A stretch of 64,000 nucleotides of DNA from Methylovirgula sp. 4M-Z18 (GTDB taxonomy: Bacteria; Pseudomonadota; Alphaproteobacteria; Rhizobiales; Beijerinckiaceae), in NCBI RefSeq assembly GCF_037890675.1, contig NZ_CP149574.1:186001-250000 (forward strand), given 5' to 3'. Position numbers and translations under genes: made by a program. The notes beneath the pieces were generated by a model, which made no database searches, was not told the DNA's origin, and was given only the letters and a program-made list of their open reading frames with translations. Each line of letters begins with the position of its first letter. Position 1 is the first letter of the stretch. Shown piece by piece: positions 52,833-62,940 of this stretch.

Positions 52833-55664
52833 ATGTTTGGCGCTCTGGCAAAGAAAATATTCGGCTCCGCAAACGACCGCCGCCTCAAAACCTACCGGCC
52901 GAAAGTCGCCGCCATTGCGGCGCTTGAGCCGGAAGTCTCGTCCCTGACCGACGAACAGCTCAAGGCGCGCACCCAAGAATTCCGCAACATGCTTGAGTCG
53001 GGCAAGACGCTCGACGACATTCTTGCCCCCGCTTTCGCAACCGTGCGCGAGGCGGCCAAGCGCACGCTCGGCCAGCGCCATTTCGATGTCCAGATGATCG
53101 GCGGCGTGGTGCTGCATGAAGGCGCGATCGCCGAAATGCGCACCGGTGAAGGCAAGACGCTGGTCGCGACCCTCGCGACCTATCTCAACGCCCTCAACGG
53201 CAAGGGCGTCCATGTGGTGACAGTCAACGACTACCTCGCTCGCCGCGACGCCGAATGGATGGGCCGGATCTACAATTTCCTCGGCCTCAGCGTCGGCGTC
53301 ATCGTGCACGGGCTCGACGACGATCAGCGCCGCCAGGCCTATGCGGCCGACATCACCTACGGCACGAACAACGAATTCGGCTTCGACTATCTGCGCGACA
53401 ACATGAAATACGAGTTGGCGCAGATGGTGCAGCGCGGCCACGCCTTCGCCATCGTCGACGAAGTGGACTCGATTCTGGTCGACGAAGCGCGCACGCCACT
53501 GATCATTTCCGGCCCGTCCGACGACAAGTCCGACCTGTACAATTCCATCGACAAGTTCATCCCGGTGCTGGTGAAGGAAGATTTCGAGATCGACGAAAAA
53601 CAGCGCAGCGTCCATCTCACCGAGGTCGGCAACGAGCATATCGAACAATTGCTGCGCGAGGCGAATATCCTCACCGAGGGCTCGCTCTATGAGGCGGCGA
53701 ATGCGACGCTCGTGCACCACGTGCAGCAGGCGCTGAAAGCGCACAAGTTGTTCCAACGCGACAAGGATTACATCGTCAAGGACGGCGAGGTGATCATCAT
53801 CGACGAATTCTCCGGCCGCATGATGCGCGGACGTCGCTATTCGGAAGGCCTGCATCAGGCGCTGGAGGCCAAGGAACATGTGGCGGTGCAGCCAGAAAAC
53901 GTGACGCTCGCCTCCATCACCTTCCAGAATTATTTCCGCCTCTACGCGAAGCTCGCCGGCATGACCGGTACGGCGGCGACGGAGGCCAATGAATTCGCCG
54001 AGATCTACAAGCTCGACGTGGTCGAAATCCCGACCAACCGGCCGGTGCAGCGCATCGACGAGCATGATGAAGTCTATCGCACCGAGAAGGAAAAGCTCAA
54101 AGCGATCGTCAAGGAAATCCAAGAGGCGGCCACCGAGATGCAGCCGATGCTCGTCGGCACGACGTCGATCGAGAAATCGGAAGCGCTGGCGGAATTCCTG
54201 AAGACGCAAGGCTTCAAGCAGATCGATTTCGAGCAGCCCGGCGCGATCGACAAGCTCTATGCCGGCGCACGGTCCGGCGTCTCGGCGAAGCAATTTGCCG
54301 TGCTGAACGCCCGTTTCCACGAGCAGGAAGCCTATATCGTGGCCGAAGCCGGCGTGCCGGGCGCAATCACGGTCGCTACCAATATGGCTGGCCGCGGCAC
54401 CGACATTCAGCTCGGCGGCAACGTCGAGATGCGCATCGCCGCCGAATGTGCCGGCATCGAGGATCCGGCGGCGCGGCAGCAGAAAGAGCAGGCGATCCGC
54501 GCTGAAGTGGCCGGCTTCAAGGAAAAGGCGCTCGCCGCGGGCGGTCTCTATATCATTGGCACTGAGCGGCACGAGAGCCGCCGCATCGACAATCAGTTGC
54601 GCGGTCGCGGCGGCCGTCAGGGCGACCCCGGCCGCTCGAAATTCTTCCTGTCGCTGCAGGACGATCTGATGCGCATTTTCGGCTCCGAGCGCATGGATTC
54701 GATGCTGCAGAAATTCGGCTTGAAGGAAGACGAGCCTATCGTCCATCCCTGGATCAACAAGGCGCTGGAAAAGGCGCAGCAGAAAGTCGAAGCGCGCAAC
54801 TTCGACATTCGCAAGAACATTCTCAAATACGACGACGTGATGAATGACCAGCGCAAGGTCATTTTCGAAGACCGCCGCAAGATGATGGCGCAGGACTCGC
54901 TCGAGGAGTCGGTGCACGACATGCGGCACGACGTCGTCGACGATTTGGTCATGAAACATATTCCCGAAGGCGCGTATCCGGATGCCTGGGACGTGACCGG
55001 TCTGCACGATCAGGTACGGAACTTCCTCAATCTCGACGTGCCGGTGGCCGATTGGGCCAAGGAAGAAGGCATTGCCGACGAGGAAATGATCGAGCGCCTG
55101 ACCAAGTCGTCCGACGACGCCTATGCGGCACGGGTCGAGAAGAACACGCCGGACGTGATGCGCTATGTCGAGAAGCAGGTGATCCTGCAGGTGCTCGACC
55201 AATTATGGCGCGAGCATCTCATCACACTGGACCATTTGCGCCAGGTGATCGGCTGGCGTGGCCTCGCCCAGCGCGACCCGCTGAACGAATACAAGTCCGA
55301 AGCCTTCGAATTGTTCAAGAGCCTGATCGACCATTGGCATCAGACCGTGACGGGCCATCTGATGCGTGTCGAAGTGATGTTCCAGGCGCCGGAAAATTCC
55401 GCGCCGGCCATGGAGGCGCATCATTTCGACCCGCAGACCGGCGAGGATGACGAGCAGTTGGCGCGGCTCAATGCCAGTGTCGCGTCAAGCGATTTCTCGG
55501 CGCTCGCGGTTGCCGCGCCGGCGCTGGCAGGCGAATTTGCGCCCGCGCCGCCCGCCTTGCGCGATCCGGACGATCCGTCAAGCTGGGGCCGCGTCGGGCG
55601 CAACGAGCCTTGTCCCTGCGGTTCGGGCAAGAAGTTCAAACATTGTCACGGTGCGCTGGTTTAA
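52833..55664 (+). CDS. secA: Protein translocase ATPase SecA
   Basis: Motor ATPase of the Sec pathway, 943 aa, a normal length. Landmarks are Walker [21 protein letters not shown], the DEAD-like Walker [41 protein letters not shown] and [14 protein letters not shown] in NBD2. The C terminus carries the zinc motif [20 protein letters not shown], which binds SecB or ribosomes. [14 protein letters not shown] is used; the TTG one codon upstream is less likely. It lies after a terminator, so it has its own promoter in 52617-52832. Confidence 0.98.
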   Translation: MFGALAKKIFGSANDRRLKTYRPKVAAIAALEPEVSSLTDEQLKARTQEFRNMLESGKTLDDILAPAFATVREAAKRTLGQRHFDVQMIGGVVLHEGAIAEMRTGEGKTLVATLATYLNALNGKGVHVVTVNDYLARRDAEWMGRIYNFLGLSVGVIVHGLDDDQRRQAYAADITYGTNNEFGFDYLRDNMKYELAQMVQRGHAFAIVDEVDSILVDEARTPLIISGPSDDKSDLYNSIDKFIPVLVKEDFEIDEKQRSVHLTEVGNEHIEQLLREANILTEGSLYEAANATLVHHVQQALKAHKLFQRDKDYIVKDGEVIIIDEFSGRMMRGRRYSEGLHQALEAKEHVAVQPENVTLASITFQNYFRLYAKLAGMTGTAATEANEFAEIYKLDVVEIPTNRPVQRIDEHDEVYRTEKEKLKAIVKEIQEAATEMQPMLVGTTSIEKSEALAEFLKTQGFKQIDFEQPGAIDKLYAGARSGVSAKQFAVLNARFHEQEAYIVAEAGVPGAITVATNMAGRGTDIQLGGNVEMRIAAECAGIEDPAARQQKEQAIRAEVAGFKEKALAAGGLYIIGTERHESRRIDNQLRGRGGRQGDPGRSKFFLSLQDDLMRIFGSERMDSMLQKFGLKEDEPIVHPWINKALEKAQQKVEARNFDIRKNILKYDDVMNDQRKVIFEDRRKMMAQDSLEESVHDMRHDVVDDLVMKHIPEGAYPDAWDVTGLHDQVRNFLNLDVPVADWAKEEGIADEEMIERLTKSSDDAYAARVEKNTPDVMRYVEKQVILQVLDQLWREHLITLDHLRQVIGWRGLAQRDPLNEYKSEAFELFKSLIDHWHQTVTGHLMRVEVMFQAPENSAPAMEAHHFDPQTGEDDEQLARLNASVASSDFSALAVAAPALAGEFAPAPPALRDPDDPSSWGRVGRNEPCPCGSGKKFKHCHGALV

Positions 55665-55681
55665 CCGGGGAGCTTATACCC

Positions 55682-55702
55682 AAGGTCGCTAGCGGCGACC
55701 TT
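55682..55702 (+). terminator. Hairpin after secA
   Basis: AAGGTCGC (55682-55689) / GCGACCTT (55695-55702) with loop TAGCG, 17 bases past the secA stop. Only a short T run (TTT) follows, so strength is uncertain. Confidence 0.5.
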
Positions 55703-55761
55703 TGGACCGCTCTTCATTATTTTTCGCTAGGGCCTTGAAAAGGTGAAAAATGAAGTAAGGA

Positions 55762-55789
55762 ACCAACGGTCACCCTCGTGGCCGTTGGT
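55762..55789. terminator. Second hairpin downstream of secA
   Basis: ACCAACGGTCAC and GTGGCCGTTGGT form a 12-bp stem with one G-U pair and a CCTC loop. No T run follows. It may add to secA termination or be a regulatory hairpin ahead of the small exported protein. Confidence 0.5.
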
Positions 55790-55967
55790 ATTAACCGTTT
55801 GTAATCCCTAACCTGTCTCTTTCTGTGGGATTGGTGCAAATACCCCAATCCCGCCATATTTCATTCAGGTTGGGTTCAGTGCGTCCGCTTAATATGGTGG
55901 CTAAGTTAGAGACTTGCGCGAACCTTCGGCACGTCTCGTGCAAGTTCTGAGAAATTGGAGACCCACT

Positions 55968-56276
55968 ATGGCATTGACCCTCAAGAAGAGCCTCGCCGGC
56001 GGCCTTGCCGGTCTGACCTTGATCACCGCGCTGACCATGAGCGCAACGCCGGCGGCCGCTTGGTGGCGCCACGGCGGCTGGGGATGGGGTGGCCCGGCTA
56101 TCGCTGCGGGCGTGCTCGGCGGGTTGGTCGTGGGTAGCGCCATTGCAAATTCGCGTCCCTATTATGGCCCCGGCCCTGGCTATTATTATGATGGCCCGTG
56201 CCATCCGGCCCGGACGCCAGTCTATGACGGCTATGGCAATTTCGCCGGCTATCGCGTGGTGCGCGTCTGCGAATGA
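55968..56276 (+). CDS. Small exported Trp/Gly/Tyr-rich protein
   Basis: Envelope protein of 102 aa: a signal peptide (LAGGLAGLTLITALTMSATP, cleaved near AAA) followed by WWRHGGWGWGGPAIAAGVLG, a hydrophobic alpha-helical segment, and a Tyr/Pro/Gly-rich tail with a Cys-containing end. Proteins of this type are common and uncharacterised in Rhizobiales, often annotated as BA14K-like or hypothetical. The start ATG has GGAG eight bases upstream. A strong terminator follows, so it is a single-gene unit. Confidence 0.8.
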   Translation: MALTLKKSLAGGLAGLTLITALTMSATPAAAWWRHGGWGWGGPAIAAGVLGGLVVGSAIANSRPYYGPGPGYYYDGPCHPARTPVYDGYGNFAGYRVVRVCE

Positions 56277-56303
56277 TCGCGATCGCCTAGCGCGATTGAA
56301 GAG

Positions 56304-56326
56304 CCCCGGCTTTGTCCGGGGTTTTT
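56304..56326 (+). terminator. Terminator after the small exported protein gene
   Basis: CCCCGG (56304-56309) / CCGGGG (56316-56321) with loop CTTTGT and a following TTTTTC tract, about 30 bases past the stop codon. Confidence 0.88.
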
Positions 56327-56416
56327 CTTTGTCTTGAACAACAGGATCCGCAAAACAAAAGCGCGGCTTCAGTCCCCTGAGGCCGCGCTCGCTTTATCGG
56401 ATAATTGCCAAGACGC

Positions 56417-57949
56417 TTATTGCGCGTCCTGAGCGTTGAACCCCACGGCGACCGTCGGGGTGGTTGCGCCACCCGCGAGCATCTTGCCGGCGGGCTGCTT
56501 GCGCCGGGTCAGGCTGGCCTGCGGCTTGTCGGCCTGTGGCACCACTGCCGGCTTTTGCAGCTTGGGCTTCGCTTTGGCGACGGGCTTTGCGGCGAGTTGC
56601 GCGGTTTTGTGCGTGACGGTCGGCACGGGGGCTGTGGCCGGCGCCTCAGCCGTGGCTGCAGGCTGTTGCGCCGGAACCGGCAGGGCCGAGGTCGTGTCGT
56701 CGTTCAAGCCCAGCCAGCGCTTGTAGAAGGGTGTCTCAGCCTTGGCCGGCACCGTATCGACTGGGGCGTAGGCCGTCGCGCTCGCCATAACCGGCGCCTG
56801 GGCCGGAGCGGCCGGCGTCGTCGCCACGGCAACGACCGGGGTCGGAGCCGGGGCTGGGGCTGCAACCGAAGGAGTGGTGGGCTTGCCGCCGGTCTCCTTG
56901 GCGGCGATCACGGCATCGGTCTTGTTGGCGGCAACCTGCACGACGGGCGATTGCGGCTTACTGCTGTCATCCAGCACGATTTCGGTCGGTTCCGCGGCCA
57001 AAGCCTCGGTCCGGCTCACCTCCATGCCGTGATCCTGATGCAGGTCGCGGAAATAGGGGTTCTGGCCGCCGTCGGAATAGACGTACTCGACCGCCTTCAC
57101 GCCGCGCTGCACGAGTTCGGCGACCTGCTGATCGTCGCGCGTGGCCTTGGCGGCAACCGCTGCTTCCTCTTCTTCATTGGTCCTCAAGTCCGGGCAGGGG
57201 CTACTGGCGTCCATGCCGCCGGCCGGGGTCGCGTCGAAGACGTAATGCTTGCCGCAGACGCCGACGCTCGGCTCCTGCTTCGTCACCTCAAAATGGTCGC
57301 TGCCGTTCTTGAGCTGCTTCCAGAAGGCGATATTCGGATCGCTACGGTGCTTGGCCAGATTTTCCGCCGACATGTGGAACGGATAGGATTGCATCTGCAC
57401 GGCTTTCTGGCCGCCGTTGAAGCCCTCGCGCACGATGGCGTAAATCTCGCCGATCTGCCGGTCGGTCATCGAGAAGCAGCCCGCCGAGGAGCAGGCGCCG
57501 TGCACCATGATCAGGCCGCCCGAGGCGCCGTGCGCCCGGTCATAGGCATTGGGGTAGCCGACGTTGAACGACAGGTAGTAATTGGAATTGGGGTTCATCT
57601 GCCCAGGGGTGATCGTATAGAAGCCTTCCGGCACCTGACGGTCGCCCTCGCGGGTCTTGGGACCGAGCTGGCCGGACCAGCGGCACATTGGATAGGTCTT
57701 CAACAGCGTATATTGCCCGTCCGATTTCATCTTCCAGATTTCGAACTCCGCTTCCTGCTTATAGGTGCGGATCAGCACGGGGGCGTTCTGGTTCGTGCCT
57801 TTTTCGGACATGAGCTGCAGGGTTTCGGGCGAGATCGCTTTATAGGCGCGCCCATTCACATCGTCATCGTCGCAACCGGCAACAAGCGCCGAAAGGGACA
57901 CAGCGACGAGAAGACCACCGAGCGTCCGCAAAAGGTTGGATGTCCGCAT
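56417..57949 (-). CDS. Lipoprotein L,D-transpeptidase (YkuD/YafK-like)
   Basis: Envelope enzyme of 510 aa that makes 3-3 cross-links or anchors proteins to peptidoglycan. The signal has lipobox LVAGC (Cys near 26). The YkuD catalytic motif MVHGACSSAGCFSMTD contains the nucleophile Cys in the HGxxxSxGCxxM pattern. About residues 300-510 are Ala/Pro/Thr/Val rich with little fold, probably a wall-spanning tail. The domain order resembles YafK-type proteins with an added tail. It is alone and leftward. Confidence 0.92.
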   Translation of the reverse strand: MRTSNLLRTLGGLLVAVSLSALVAGCDDDDVNGRAYKAISPETLQLMSEKGTNQNAPVLIRTYKQEAEFEIWKMKSDGQYTLLKTYPMCRWSGQLGPKTREGDRQVPEGFYTITPGQMNPNSNYYLSFNVGYPNAYDRAHGASGGLIMVHGACSSAGCFSMTDRQIGEIYAIVREGFNGGQKAVQMQSYPFHMSAENLAKHRSDPNIAFWKQLKNGSDHFEVTKQEPSVGVCGKHYVFDATPAGGMDASSPCPDLRTNEEEEAAVAAKATRDDQQVAELVQRGVKAVEYVYSDGGQNPYFRDLHQDHGMEVSRTEALAAEPTEIVLDDSSKPQSPVVQVAANKTDAVIAAKETGGKPTTPSVAAPAPAPTPVVAVATTPAAPAQAPVMASATAYAPVDTVPAKAETPFYKRWLGLNDDTTSALPVPAQQPAATAEAPATAPVPTVTHKTAQLAAKPVAKAKPKLQKPAVVPQADKPQASLTRRKQPAGKMLAGGATTPTVAVGFNAQDAQ

Positions 57950-58168
57950 GACTTTATAAATCCCAAGCTCTTATTGTCCGTGCCCAGCATCGGGCCGGAC
58001 ATCTCGTTATGATTTATAGCTCACATGGTTACGCAGCCCTTACTGCGGCCGGACTCAATTTGGCGGCACGGTGAACAAACCGTTAAGGGATCGCGTAAAG
58101 CCCCACACTCTACTTATCGTTAATTTAGACGATTTTGCGGCGGATGTCTTCGGCAAAGGCCAGACTGC
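57950..58168. other. Gap between L,D-transpeptidase and accA
   Basis: About 220 bases between two leftward genes. No gene or clear terminator recognised; presumably it holds the L,D-transpeptidase promoter. Confidence 0.4.
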
Positions 58169-59119
58169 CTATTTTCTGCCCATTTTCAGGAATTTCTCGG
58201 CCCGCGCTTCGCGCAATTCTGCGGGCGGGAGATGGGCAAGATCGGCGAAAGCGCCCGAAATCGCCTTGCCGGTTGCGGCCAGCATGGCCTCGGGATCGCG
58301 GTGCGCGCCGCCGATCGGCTCCGGGATGATGGCGTCGATGATGCCGAATTTCAAAAGGTCCTGGGCGGTGATCTTCATATTGGTCGCGGCGTCCTGGGCC
58401 CGGGCGGAATCGCGCCACAGGATCGAGGCCGAGGCCTCGGGCGATGCCACCGTGTAGATGGCGTGTTCCAGCATCAGCACCTTGTTGCAGCTTGCGATGG
58501 CGATGGCGCCGCCCGAGCCGCCTTCGCCGATCACCACCGCGACATTGGGCACGTCCAGCATCAGACAGGCGTCGATGGAGCGGGCGATCGCCTCGGCCTG
58601 GCCGCGCTCCTCGGCATCGACACCCGGGAAGGCGCCCGCTGTGTCGACGAAGGAGAGAACCGGAATGCCGAACCGATTGGCGAGTTCCATCAAGCGGATA
58701 GCCTTGCGGTAGCCCTCCGGCCGGGCCATGCCGAAATTGTGCCGCAGGCGGCTTTCGGTGTCGTGGCCCTTCTCCTGGCCGATCACGCAGACCGATTGAC
58801 CCGCGAACCGGCCGAAGCCGCCGATCACCGCCTCGTCCTCGGCAAAGGCACGGTCGCCGGCGAGCGGGGTGAAATCGCTGATCAGGCGGGCAAGGTAATT
58901 GGTGAAATGCGGCCGCTCCGGGTGGCGGGCAACTTGCGTCTTCTGCCAGGGGGTGAGCTGGGCATAGAGGTCCTTGAGGGCCTTGGCGTTTTTCGCTTCG
59001 AGCCGGGTCAGTTCCTCCCCGATCCCGACCGCCCCGCCCTTGGCCGCAACGGCGCGCAATTCATCGACTTTCGCATCCAGCTCCGCAATGGGCCGTTCAA
59101 AATCGAGATAAGAGGGCAT
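58169..59119 (-). CDS. accA: Acetyl-CoA carboxylase carboxyltransferase subunit alpha
   Basis: Alpha subunit of the acetyl-CoA carboxylase transferase, 316 aa, making malonyl-CoA with AccD. It starts MPSYLDFERPIAELDAKVDE; the carboxyltransferase core includes GGFGRFAGQSVCVIGQEKGH, LSFVDTAGAFPGVDAEERGQ, VVIGEGGSGGAIAIASCNKV and EASASILWRDSARAQDAA. The length is normal. It lies leftward, downstream of nothing obvious in an operon sense, 164 bases from ecm. Confidence 0.96.
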   Translation of the reverse strand: MPSYLDFERPIAELDAKVDELRAVAAKGGAVGIGEELTRLEAKNAKALKDLYAQLTPWQKTQVARHPERPHFTNYLARLISDFTPLAGDRAFAEDEAVIGGFGRFAGQSVCVIGQEKGHDTESRLRHNFGMARPEGYRKAIRLMELANRFGIPVLSFVDTAGAFPGVDAEERGQAEAIARSIDACLMLDVPNVAVVIGEGGSGGAIAIASCNKVLMLEHAIYTVASPEASASILWRDSARAQDAATNMKITAQDLLKFGIIDAIIPEPIGGAHRDPEAMLAATGKAISGAFADLAHLPPAELREARAEKFLKMGRK

Positions 59120-59283
59120 GCAACGCCTTTAAATGAATGACCAGAACGGCCGGAAAGAGGCCTCTAACTGGCGAGTTGAGTGCGGGAAGTCAAGGCGGAA
59201 TGTTTGACATGAATCCGTGTCGGACTCTGCAAGCAAGCCGCCCGCGTGGACATGAAAAATGCCTCGGATTTGCTGGACGCGCA

Positions 59284-61257
59284 TCAAGCTCGCGCCTCCA
59301 CGATCCGCACGATATCCGCCATGATCGTGTTCAATTCATAATCCTTCGGTGTGTAGACTGCCGCGACGCCGGCTTCCTTCAACACTTTCGCATCCTCCGG
59401 CGGAATGATGCCGCCGATTACCACGGGCACGTCGTCGAGTCCTTCAGCCTTCATCCGCGCCATCACGTCTTTGACGAGCGGCACGTGCGAGCCCGACAGA
59501 ATCGACAGGCCGACGCAATGCACGCCTTCTTCCAGCGCCGCGTTGACGATTTCCGCCGGGGTGAGGCGGATGCCTTCATAGACGACTTCCATGCCCGCGT
59601 CGCGGGCGCGCACGGCGATCTGCTCGGCTCCGTTGGAATGGCCGTCGAGGCCGGGCTTGCCGACGAGAAACTTCACGCGGCGGCCTAGCTTCTTCGAGAC
59701 GCGCTCGACTTCGGCGCGCACATCGTCGAGGCCGTCCGCCACCTGCCGCGCGCTGCGGCCGACGCCGGTCGGCGCGCGGAACTCGCCGAACACATCGCGC
59801 AGCACGGCGCCCCACTCGCCGGTGGTGACGCCGGCTTTGGCCGCCGCAATCGACGGCTCCATGATGTTGCGGTTGGAGCGCGCCGCGTCGCGCAGATCGG
59901 CGAGCGCCGCGCTCACCGCCGCCTGGTCGCGCGCTTTGCGCCAGTCGTCGAGCCGCGCGATCTGCTCGGCTTCGACATGTTCCGGCACGACCATGATCGC
60001 GCCTTCGCCGGCCGTGAGCGGCGAGGGTTCAGAGTCGATAAAACGGTTGACGCCGACGACCACTTGCGCACCGCGTTCGATGTTCTCCAGGCGCTGCGTG
60101 TTCGATTCCACCAGCTTCGATTTCATATAGCCGGTTTCGATCGCCGCGATCGCGCCGCCCATCGCATCGATGGCCGCGAGTTCGGCGCGCGCTTGCTCTT
60201 TGAGCTCATCGACCTTGCGCATGATCTCGGTGCTGCCGTCGAAAATGTCGCCATATTCGAGCAGGTCCGTTTCATAGGCCATGATCTGCTGCATGCGCAG
60301 CGACCATTGCTGATCGAACGGGCGCGGCAGGCCGAGCGCCTCGTTCCAGGCCGGCAATTGCACGGCGCGGGCGCGGGCGTTTTTCGACAGCACGACCGCG
60401 AGCATTTCGATGAGGATGCGATAGACGTTGTTCTCCGGCTGCTGCTCGGTGAGGCCGAGCGAATTCACCTGCACGCCATAGCGGAAGCGACGTTGCTTTT
60501 CGTCCGCGACGCCGTAACGCGAGCTGAGAATTTCGTCCCATAATTCGGTGAAGGCGCGCATCTTGCATAGTTCGGTGACGAAGCGCATGCCGGCATTGAC
60601 GAAGAAGGATATGCGCTGCGCCACATCGCCCAACGCGGGCGACGAGGCATCGCCCGCGGCCTTGATCGTGTCGAGCACGGCGATCGCGGTCGCAAGCGCG
60701 TAGGCCAATTCCTGCACCGGTGTCGCGCCTGCTTCCTGCAGATGGTACGAGCACACATTCATCGGATTCCATTTCGGCAGTTCCTTGGTCGTGAACAGAA
60801 TCACGTCCTTGATCAGCCGCATGGAGGGCGCAGGCGGGAAGACATAGGTGCCGCGCGAGAGATATTCCTTGATGATGTCGTTCTGCGTCGTGCCGTTAAG
60901 TTTCGCGCGCGGTGCGCCTTGCTCATCGGCGGCGGCGATATAGAGCGCGAGCAGCCAGGGCGCCGTCGCGTTGATCGTCATCGAGGTGTTCATCTCGGCG
61001 ATCGGAATGTCGCGGAACAGCGCGCGCATATCGCCCAAATGCGAGATCGGCACGCCCACTTTGCCGACTTCGCCGCGGGCAAGAGCAGAGTCGGAATCAT
61101 ATCCCGTCTGGGTCGGCAGGTCGAAGGCGATGGAGAGGCCGGTTTGCCCCTTGGCGAGATTGGCGCGGTAGAGCTTGTTGGACTCGTCGGCGGTCGAGTG
61201 GCCCGCATAGGTGCGGAAAATCCACGGCTTGTCCCGGATCGTCCCTGTTTCGCTCAT
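59284..61257 (-). CDS. ecm: Ethylmalonyl-CoA mutase (MeaA/Ecm)
   Basis: Coenzyme B12-dependent mutase that converts (2R)-ethylmalonyl-CoA to (2S)-methylsuccinyl-CoA in the ethylmalonyl-CoA pathway, 657 aa. The catalytic TIM-barrel domain starts FRTYAGHSTADESNKLYRAN and contains AFDLPTQTGYDSDSALARGE and NPMNVCSYHLQEAGATPVQE. The C-terminal B12 domain has GKPGLDGHSNGAEQIAVRAR with the D-x-H-x-x-G base-off motif. Single-chain layout and closeness to MeaA of Methylobacterium, from memory, separate it from methylmalonyl-CoA mutase. It implies acetyl-CoA assimilation without isocitrate lyase. Confidence 0.93.
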   Translation of the reverse strand: MSETGTIRDKPWIFRTYAGHSTADESNKLYRANLAKGQTGLSIAFDLPTQTGYDSDSALARGEVGKVGVPISHLGDMRALFRDIPIAEMNTSMTINATAPWLLALYIAAADEQGAPRAKLNGTTQNDIIKEYLSRGTYVFPPAPSMRLIKDVILFTTKELPKWNPMNVCSYHLQEAGATPVQELAYALATAIAVLDTIKAAGDASSPALGDVAQRISFFVNAGMRFVTELCKMRAFTELWDEILSSRYGVADEKQRRFRYGVQVNSLGLTEQQPENNVYRILIEMLAVVLSKNARARAVQLPAWNEALGLPRPFDQQWSLRMQQIMAYETDLLEYGDIFDGSTEIMRKVDELKEQARAELAAIDAMGGAIAAIETGYMKSKLVESNTQRLENIERGAQVVVGVNRFIDSEPSPLTAGEGAIMVVPEHVEAEQIARLDDWRKARDQAAVSAALADLRDAARSNRNIMEPSIAAAKAGVTTGEWGAVLRDVFGEFRAPTGVGRSARQVADGLDDVRAEVERVSKKLGRRVKFLVGKPGLDGHSNGAEQIAVRARDAGMEVVYEGIRLTPAEIVNAALEEGVHCVGLSILSGSHVPLVKDVMARMKAEGLDDVPVVIGGIIPPEDAKVLKEAGVAAVYTPKDYELNTIMADIVRIVEARA

Positions 61258-61419
61258 CGTCCCATCCCTCTTAAATCATGCATTTCAGCTTATTTTGCTG
61301 CATAGCACAAATTTTGGGAAGGGGGACGTTTTGGGCGGTGCCGGGAAGCGCATCCAAGAAGAGATGAAATTCCTAAAAAAGGGGGTTATTCTAGGAAATT
61401 AGTGTGGCGGAGACTTGAA

Positions 61420-61884
61420 ATGGATCGGATCGATCGGCGTATTCTCGCCGAATTGCAGGCGGATGGGCGTATGGCGATGGTCGAATTGGCGGATCGCGTC
61501 AGCCTGACGAAGACGCCTTGCACCGAACGGGTGAAGCGCCTCGAAAATGCCGGGGTCATTCGCGGCTACCGGGCGGATCTCGATCCCGAGCTTCTCGATT
61601 GCGGCCATGTGGTGATCGTCCTTGTCACCCTGGACAAGACCGGCGACGATGCGCTCGAGCGCTTCAACGACGCGATACGCCGCATTCCCGAAATCCAGTG
61701 CTGCTACATGGTGGCGGGCAATTTCGACTATATGCTCAAGGTGCGGACCAAGGACGTCGCGCATTATCGCGCCGTTCTAGGCGACCATATCGGCCGGCTC
61801 CCCAATATTCAGCAGACCCATTCCTTTGTCGCCATCGAACTGGTCAAGGACGAGGTGACTGTGCCGGTCCCGACCGGCCGATAA
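61420..61884 (+). CDS. Lrp/AsnC-family transcriptional regulator
   Basis: Regulator of 154 aa with the N-terminal HTH (DRIDRRILAELQADGRMAMV then ELADRVSLTKTPCTERVKRL) and a C-terminal RAM domain (QCCYMVAGNFDYMLKVRTKD, HSFVAIELVKDEVTV). The start ATG MDRIDRRIL has GGAG about eight bases upstream; a GTG six codons earlier is less likely. It is divergent from ecm and may regulate it or an amino-acid pathway. Ligand unknown. Confidence 0.94.
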   Translation: MDRIDRRILAELQADGRMAMVELADRVSLTKTPCTERVKRLENAGVIRGYRADLDPELLDCGHVVIVLVTLDKTGDDALERFNDAIRRIPEIQCCYMVAGNFDYMLKVRTKDVAHYRAVLGDHIGRLPNIQQTHSFVAIELVKDEVTVPVPTGR

Positions 61885-61892
61885 GAGTGCCG

Positions 61893-62384
61893 TCATTCCG
61901 CCTTTGTCGAGACCAGGTGGGATTGGGCGGCGCAGGCGGCAAGATCGTCGCTCGCCAGGCGGAAGAAGACCTTTTCCGGCATGGCGCGCGCGCCGAGGCT
62001 CTCGTAAAACGTATTCAGGGCGTGGTCTTTCGCATCGGCCGTCCAGTCGATGCGCCCAAGCTCGCGCTCGAGGGCGAGCGCCGCGAGCGCGCGCATCAGT
62101 GCCCTCCCAACGCCAGTGCCGCGTGCCGCCTTCGCCACATACAGCTCTTTCAGGAAGAGACCCGCCCGTATGCCCGGGCCGGGAAAGACCGTCGCGAAGG
62201 CGGCAAAACCGATCATGCTATCCGTCTCCGCCATCAGAATTTCGACCCCGTCGGGAAGGCGGCGAAGGCCGTTCGCGATCTGCGGCAAGGGCGGGCAGAA
62301 GACGCCGTAATGATCCTGCATTTCGGCAATGAGTGCGGCGAGCGCGTCAATGTCCGATGCGGCGAAGGGGCGAATGTTCAACAT
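61893..62384 (-). CDS. GNAT N-acetyltransferase
   Basis: Acetyltransferase of 163 aa: IRPFAASDIDALAALIAEMQ, then LKELYVAKAARGTGVGRALM (acetyl-CoA loop R-G-T-G-V-G) and TFYESLGARAMPEKVFFRL at the C terminus. Convergent with the Lrp gene (8 bases apart). Substrate unknown. It lies 10 bases after the hypothetical gene at 62395 and may share its transcript. Confidence 0.9.
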   Translation of the reverse strand: MLNIRPFAASDIDALAALIAEMQDHYGVFCPPLPQIANGLRRLPDGVEILMAETDSMIGFAAFATVFPGPGIRAGLFLKELYVAKAARGTGVGRALMRALAALALERELGRIDWTADAKDHALNTFYESLGARAMPEKVFFRLASDDLAACAAQSHLVSTKAE

Positions 62385-62394
62385 TTGGAATGCA

Positions 62395-62940
62395 TCACAC
62401 CTGCAGCACAGCCTGCCGGTTGCGCAGCGTCTCGCTGATCGCCTTCAGCCCGTCGGCGATCTCCGGTTCCGATTCGATGATCCACACACCCGCGCGGCCG
62501 TCGAGCAGGGCGCGAAGCGTTTCGGCCTGGCCGACCAGCCGTTCGTCACAGGCGGCGAGCGCCGCCAGGGCCTGCGCTTCCTGGCGGTAGCGTTGCATCA
62601 TCCGGTCGTTTTCCGGCACGGGCTGCGCGCGAATCTGCCCCTCGAGGCTGCCAATGGTTTTGGACAGGCGCTCGAGGGCCTGGGCGCCGGACACCGCGCT
62701 CGCGTCGGGAAAAGGCTGGGCGCGCGTCGGCGGCGGCAGAAACTGGTGCCGGTACGCACTTTCCGCGCTCTCGACGCTGGCGCGCGCCTGGCCAAGCAGC
62801 CAGCCGACCTTGGCGCGGATCATTAGGTCGTCGGCGCGCAATTGATTTTCCGTGCGGTAGAAGTTGTAGCCCCAACCATAGAAGAGGTTGATCGCAAGCT
62901 GCTTCAGCGCGCCGGCGTCATAGAAGGCGGACGCGCTCAT
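62395..62940 (-). CDS. Hypothetical protein coupled to an SPFH gene
   Basis: Protein of 181 aa, mostly helical. The N terminus contains LFYGWGYNFYRTENQLRADD with aromatic residues and later VGWLLGQARASVESAESAYR; a coiled-coil-like C-terminal part (QALAALAACDERLVGQAETL) follows. There is no signal peptide. The start overlaps the end of the SPFH gene by 4 bases, so the two are co-translated. I do not recognise a family; partnership with the SPFH protein is inferred from coupling. Confidence 0.72.
   Translation of the reverse strand: MSASAFYDAGALKQLAINLFYGWGYNFYRTENQLRADDLMIRAKVGWLLGQARASVESAESAYRHQFLPPPTRAQPFPDASAVSGAQALERLSKTIGSLEGQIRAQPVPENDRMMQRYRQEAQALAALAACDERLVGQAETLRALLDGRAGVWIIESEPEIADGLKAISETLRNRQAVLQV

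Noticed and set aside
52425-55202. Minus-strand open frame of about 925 codons opposite secA
   Set aside because: It mirrors SecA codons and contains no known motifs; secA itself is unmistakable.
56405-58012. Plus-strand frame opposite the L,D-transpeptidase
   Set aside because: Gly/Arg-rich antisense reading; the minus-strand gene has clear catalytic motifs.
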